Assembly (NCBI GenBank): GCA_029251165.1
Contig: JAQXDW010000007.1
Location: 62,001-126,000 of the forward strand
Origin: Myxococcota bacterium
GTDB taxonomy: Bacteria > Myxococcota_A > UBA796
Reading direction: 5' to 3'
Length of the DNA stretch: 64,000 bases
The notes under the pieces are model-generated. The model made no database searches and was not told where the DNA came from. It worked only from the letters and a program-made list of their open reading frames with translations. This document shows positions 60,485 to 64,000 of this stretch, in pieces (position 1 is the first letter of the stretch; every line of letters starts with the position of its first letter). Both the position numbers and the translations under genes were made by a program.

Positions 60485-61186
60485 CTACACGCCGCTTCCT
60501 GCGGTGCTCCACCAACTTGGCGCCCGGCACTTCGGCGGCGCCAGCCCAGGACCAGTCAGGCCAATGTGGTGAAGGGCAAAGGACACCGGGAAGTCCGGCG
60601 GCACAGCACCGCCGCCGTACAGGCGGTCTCCAGCCAGAGCGAGCCCAGCAAACCCGGCGTGGGCGCGGATCTGGTGCATCACACCGGAGCGCATCACCGC
60701 CGACCAGCGCCAGAGTCGTCCGATCCGGCTGAGCCGAGTGAAGGTGGTCTCTGCATCCAGCCACTTTCCCCGGTGAGGGGTCTGCTGTCCCCGCCGAACG
60801 ACCATGCGCTTCTTTCGGCTTCGATCGTGGGCGATCTGGGCGGTGATGGTGTGGCTCGACCAGGAGGGATTCTTGACGGTGAGGAAATGGTAGGTCTTCA
60901 CCAGGCGCTTCTCAGCGAACAGCCCGCGCAGCCAGATCAGATCCGCTGGGGTCTTGGCAACCAGGAGGAGGCCGGAGGTGGGGATGTCGAGCCGATGCGC
61001 AATGCCCCCGGCAAACCCGGTCGGCCAGTCACCGTCCTGCTCCGGTCGCGCCGCGAGCAGCCGCGCCAGCACGCAATCGCCCGTCGGATCCGCATGGGGT
61101 GGAAAGACCGGCATCCCCGCAGGCTTGGCCACCGTGAGGCAGCGAGTGGACTCCCAGAGAATCCCCGGTCGGTGCTCTGTTCGCAT
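60485..61186 (-). CDS. RluA-type pseudouridine synthase
   Basis: 233 residues from the ATG at 61186 (earlier in-frame codons lie in the dnaE-side spacer and dnaE itself). The hallmark AHRLDIPTSGLLLVAK carries the catalytic Asp, after LTVAKPAGMPVFPPH near the N-terminus; KTYHFLTV and the late HQIRAHAGFAGLALAGDRLYGG match motifs of the same family. No S4 domain is present. Expected to isomerise uridine in rRNA or tRNA. It is divergent from dnaE and followed closely by the CRTAC lipoprotein. Confidence 0.9.
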   Translation of the reverse strand: MRTEHRPGILWESTRCLTVAKPAGMPVFPPHADPTGDCVLARLLAARPEQDGDWPTGFAGGIAHRLDIPTSGLLLVAKTPADLIWLRGLFAEKRLVKTYHFLTVKNPSWSSHTITAQIAHDRSRKKRMVVRRGQQTPHRGKWLDAETTFTRLSRIGRLWRWSAVMRSGVMHQIRAHAGFAGLALAGDRLYGGGAVPPDFPVSFALHHIGLTGPGLAPPKCRAPSWWSTAGSGV

Positions 61187-61247
61187 GGGATAGCCTAACA
61201 GCCAGCGCTCCCCTCTCCTGCACCCCAGCTCCCCGGTTCGTCCCGAA

Positions 61248-64000
61248 ATGGCCTTCGTCCACCTCCACAACCGCACCCAGTACAGCCTCCTCGACGGTGC
61301 GATGTCTCCCAAGCAGCTCATTGGACAGGCAGAGAAGTTCGAGATGCCGGCGGTGTCGGTGACCGACACCTGCAACCTCTACTGCGGGGTTGAGCTGTAC
61401 AAGTCGGCCAAGAAGAGCCCGGTTCATGCGGTGTATGGCTCCGAGATCTGGCTGTGGCCCGATGGCCTGGAGACCATTGATCCCAGCAAGCCAGACGGCG
61501 GCTTCTCCCTGGTCTTCCTCATCGAGGACCGCACCGGCTACAAGAACCTCTGCCAGCTCATCACCACCGCCATCTTCGACGGAATGCACTACCGGCCCCG
61601 CATCGATCTCGCGCTGCTCAAGAAGCACCGCGAGGGGCTCATCGTGATGACCAGCGGACTCAACGGCCCCATCGGCCGCAGCATGCTGGGCCGAGAGGAC
61701 GAGCGCGAGCAGACCGCCCGAGCCGAGCTGACCCGCCTCGTCGAGATCATCGGACAGGAGAACCTGTACGTCGAGATGCAAGACTACGGCATCCCCCGGC
61801 AGCTCGACGCCAACATCCTCTCCCGCAAGCTCGCTGGAGAGCTCGGTCTTCGTACGGTGGTCACCAACGACTGTCGCTACATCAAGAACACCGACGCCGT
61901 CACGCTCGACCTGCTCAACTGCATCAGCCGAGGCACCCTGGTCGACGATCCGAACCGGGCAATGCTTCCCAGCGACCAGCAGTACTTCAAGTCTGAAGCA
62001 GAGATGCGGGAGATCTTTCCCGACGACGGCCCCGCCCTGGACATCACCGTCGAGATCGCTGAGCGGTGTCACTTCCAGTACAAGATGGCGCCGCCTTACT
62101 TCTTCCCTGCGACAAACCCTCCAGACAAAGATCCCGAGCCGCCGCCAGACCTCCCTGCCGATGCCAAGAAGCCCCGAGCGGACACTGCGGCGAACTGGGA
62201 GTACTTCTACAAGGCCTATCCTCCGCCAGCCAACTTCCAGATGCCAGACCCAGACAAGGACGGCTTCGTGCCTCCGCATCCCGACGGGGCCGGCAGCATG
62301 GCGGGCTACTTTGAGTGGTACTGCGCCGAGGGTCTCCGCCGGAAGCTGCCCGATCTCGATGAGGCGCTGCACGAGGAGTACTGGAAGCTGCTGGACTACG
62401 AGATGGGCGTCATCCTGCAGATGGGCTTCCCCGCCTACATGCTGATCGTGGCGGAGTTCATCAACTGGTCCAAGGACAACGGCATCCCCATCGGGCCGGG
62501 GCGAGGCTCCGCAGCCGGAAGCCTGGTCGCCTGGGTGATGCGCATCACCGACATCGATCCCATTCGCTACGGCCTCATCTTCGAGCGGTTCCTCAACCCC
62601 GAGCGGGTGAGCATGCCGGACATCGACATCGACTTCTGCCAGGACCGCCGGGAAGAGGCGATCGAGCACGTCCGGGTGAAGTACGGCAGAGAGCTGGTCA
62701 GCCAGATCATCACGTACGGAAAGCTCCAGGCCAAGGCTGCGCTCAAGGACGTCGCGCGCGTGCTCGGGGTCGAGTTTCAGTCCGCAGACCACATCGCCAA
62801 GCAGGTCCCGCCGGTCCTCGGCATCAAGCTCAAGGATGCCCTGCTCGAAGAGAAATTCGCCGCCCTTGCCGACGGCGATCCGCTGGTGGGCCGGGTCAGC
62901 AAGCTGGCGCTGCGGGTCGAGGGCATGACCCGGCAGACCGGCGTCCACGCTGCCGGTGTCGTCATCGCAGACCGCCCCCTCGTCGAGCACGCCCCGCTCT
63001 ACCGAGATGGTCCAGAGGGCGGACCGGTCGTGCAGTACGACATGAAGTCCGCCGAGAGCATCGGGCTGATCAAGTTCGACTTTCTCGGGCTCAAGACCCT
63101 CGATCAGATCCGAGATGCGGTGATCATGATCCACCGCAACACCGGCGAGCTCATCGACATGGGCAAGGTCGATGTCGAGGACGAGGCCACCTACAAGCTG
63201 CTTCAGAAGGGCGACTCGCTGGGCGTCTTCCAGGTCGAGTCATCGGGCATGCGCGAGCTGCTCACCCGGCTTCTTCCAAACAACATCGACGACCTCATCG
63301 CGCTCCTGGCGCTGTACCGCCCTGGCCCGCTCTCCAGCGGCATGGTCGACAACTTCATCGACTGTAAGCATGGCCGGAAGAAGATCGAGTACCCCCACCC
63401 TGACCTGGAGCCGATCCTCAAGAACACCTACGGCTCCATCGTCTACCAGGAGCAGGTCATGCAGACCGCCCAGGTCATGGGCGGCTACTCACTGGGCGGT
63501 GCTGACCTCCTGCGCCGGGCGATGGGCAAGAAGAAGGTCGAGGTCATGGTCGAGCAGAAGATCATCTTCGTCGATGGTGCGGTCAAGAAGGGCTACGACA
63601 AGGGGCTCGCTGGAGACGTCTTCGACCTCCTCGCCTACTTCGCCGGCTACGGATTCAACCGGGCTCACTCCGCGGCATACGGGGTCGTCAGCTACCAGAC
63701 GGCCTGGCTCAAGGCGCACCACCGCGCGGAGTACATGGGCGCGCTGATGAGCATCGAGTCCAACAACACCGACAAGGTCCTCGCCTACATCGGCGACTGC
63801 AAGCGCGCCGGCATCAAGGTGCTTCCCCCCAACGTCAACGAGAGCTACAAGGCATTCAACGTCCCGAAGAACGACCGCCGGATCATCCGGTTCGGGCTGT
63901 CTGGGGTCAAGGGCGTCGGAGACGGTGCGGTCGCGGCCATCATCGAGGCACGAGAGGCAGACGGCGACGAGTTCAAGGACTTTATGGACTGCCTGGAGCG
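61248..64000 (+). CDS. dnaE: DNA polymerase III alpha subunit, N-terminal 917 residues (runs off window)
   Basis: The frame is open from ATG 61248 to the window end. The N-terminal PHP domain (FVHLHNRTQYSLLDGA, AVSVTDTCNLYCG) has lost several histidines of proofreading-active PHP domains (THSEYS and TDHGN in others), so it is probably structural as in E. coli. The polymerase palm has GPGRGSAAGSLVAW and the catalytic PDIDIDF (457-463); later LGLKTLDQIRD, RPGPLSSGMV, YQEQVMQTAQVMGGYSLG and GYGFNRAHSAAYG are standard. A proline/aspartate-rich segment of about 60 residues (about 284-345) replaces the usual short linker before the polymerase domain. Fingers and OB-fold parts lie beyond the window. 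Confidence 0.96.
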   Translation, partial: MAFVHLHNRTQYSLLDGAMSPKQLIGQAEKFEMPAVSVTDTCNLYCGVELYKSAKKSPVHAVYGSEIWLWPDGLETIDPSKPDGGFSLVFLIEDRTGYKNLCQLITTAIFDGMHYRPRIDLALLKKHREGLIVMTSGLNGPIGRSMLGREDEREQTARAELTRLVEIIGQENLYVEMQDYGIPRQLDANILSRKLAGELGLRTVVTNDCRYIKNTDAVTLDLLNCISRGTLVDDPNRAMLPSDQQYFKSEAEMREIFPDDGPALDITVEIAERCHFQYKMAPPYFFPATNPPDKDPEPPPDLPADAKKPRADTAANWEYFYKAYPPPANFQMPDPDKDGFVPPHPDGAGSMAGYFEWYCAEGLRRKLPDLDEALHEEYWKLLDYEMGVILQMGFPAYMLIVAEFINWSKDNGIPIGPGRGSAAGSLVAWVMRITDIDPIRYGLIFERFLNPERVSMPDIDIDFCQDRREEAIEHVRVKYGRELVSQIITYGKLQAKAALKDVARVLGVEFQSADHIAKQVPPVLGIKLKDALLEEKFAALADGDPLVGRVSKLALRVEGMTRQTGVHAAGVVIADRPLVEHAPLYRDGPEGGPVVQYDMKSAESIGLIKFDFLGLKTLDQIRDAVIMIHRNTGELIDMGKVDVEDEATYKLLQKGDSLGVFQVESSGMRELLTRLLPNNIDDLIALLALYRPGPLSSGMVDNFIDCKHGRKKIEYPHPDLEPILKNTYGSIVYQEQVMQTAQVMGGYSLGGADLLRRAMGKKKVEVMVEQKIIFVDGAVKKGYDKGLAGDVFDLLAYFAGYGFNRAHSAAYGVVSYQTAWLKAHHRAEYMGALMSIESNNTDKVLAYIGDCKRAGIKVLPPNVNESYKAFNVPKNDRRIIRFGLSGVKGVGDGAVAAIIEAREADGDEFKDFMDCLE

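Noticed and set aside
61029..63134. Leftward open frame of 701 codons opposite dnaE
   Set aside because: dnaE motifs on the other strand are unambiguous; the frame shows only GC-driven openness.
1..64000. CRISPR arrays, tRNA/rRNA genes, insertion sequences or prophage
   Set aside because: No repeat-spacer pattern, cloverleaf, transposase or phage structural gene was recognised. Only short tandem repeats at 8338 and 39315 were found.

Overview
The window is GC-rich, densely coded bacterial chromosome from a didermic organism. Many predicted lipoproteins, an outer-membrane-type beta protein, a trypsin-like protease with a MYXO-CTERM-like tail (Gly-Cys, hydrophobic stretch, Arg cluster), DUF1552/DUF1592-type proteins, FG-GAP/CRTAC-type lipoproteins with DTADT-rich N-termini and abundant Ser/Thr kinases all point to Myxococcota (former Deltaproteobacteria). 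This is an inference from gene content; there is no rRNA in the window. I saw no tRNA, rRNA, CRISPR array or insertion sequence. Most genes are tightly packed with ATGA/TTGA/GTGA overlaps.

Layout. 1-8177 (minus strand): one long operon reading unknown protein, Ser/Thr pseudokinase-like membrane protein, FHA protein, FhaA-like protein (DUF3662 + FHA), PP2C phosphatase, a natural RodA/FtsW-PBP fusion, and a second kinase-like protein running off the left edge. This matches the order of the mycobacterial fhaA-fhaB-pstP-rodA-pbpA-pknA-pknB operon, but in a Gram-negative-type genome and with rodA and pbpA fused. 8269-11126: MYXO-CTERM-type protease, lipoprotein hydrolase and an intact Ser/Thr kinase. 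11147-11938: a palindromic operator-like site ahead of an orphan gene. 11966-21499: outer-membrane-type protein, lipoproteins, a polynucleotide-kinase-like protein with a broken HD domain, a membrane protein operon, a 68-aa protein ending in a clamp-binding-like motif, a propeller lipoprotein, a TPR protein and an SseB-like protein. 21642-25403: DUF1592 (CxxCH)/DUF1552/lipoprotein operon. 25473-29541: secreted protein, propeller lipoprotein and sulfatase-superfamily lipoprotein. 29721-35509: degenerate-ATPase/TPR protein, then a small zinc-ribbon protein with an LYG motif convergent with a radical SAM/SPASM enzyme, then an S9 peptidase.

35763-39329 encodes a 1188-residue fusion of a YyaL/DUF255 protein with an NHLRC2-like thioredoxin-NHL module. 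40820-57755 is a large envelope or glycan-type region: lipase-maturation-factor-like protein, GtrA, YfhO, DPM/GtrB-type GT2, a membrane protein with an ExbD-like tail, a PP-loop ATPase, two radical SAM enzymes (one with a B12-type domain and an unusual CX4CX2C cluster motif), an atypical SDR, and a three-gene minus-strand operon of two multi-pass membrane proteins flanking a large (alpha/alpha)-barrel-like lipoprotein. 57822-64000: LEA14/WHy-type protein, CRTAC-type lipoprotein, RluA-type pseudouridine synthase, and the first 2.75 kb of dnaE, which carries an unusual proline-rich insertion.

The strongest candidates for something undescribed are the fused RodA-PBP phospho-signalling operon with its pseudokinase and degenerate FHA domains, the LYG small protein plus radical SAM/SPASM pair at 32.1-33.6 kb (possible tyramine-excising splicease system), and the PP-loop/radical-SAM group at 46.9-51.8 kb. 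All functional statements rest on motif recognition by eye; no database search was run.
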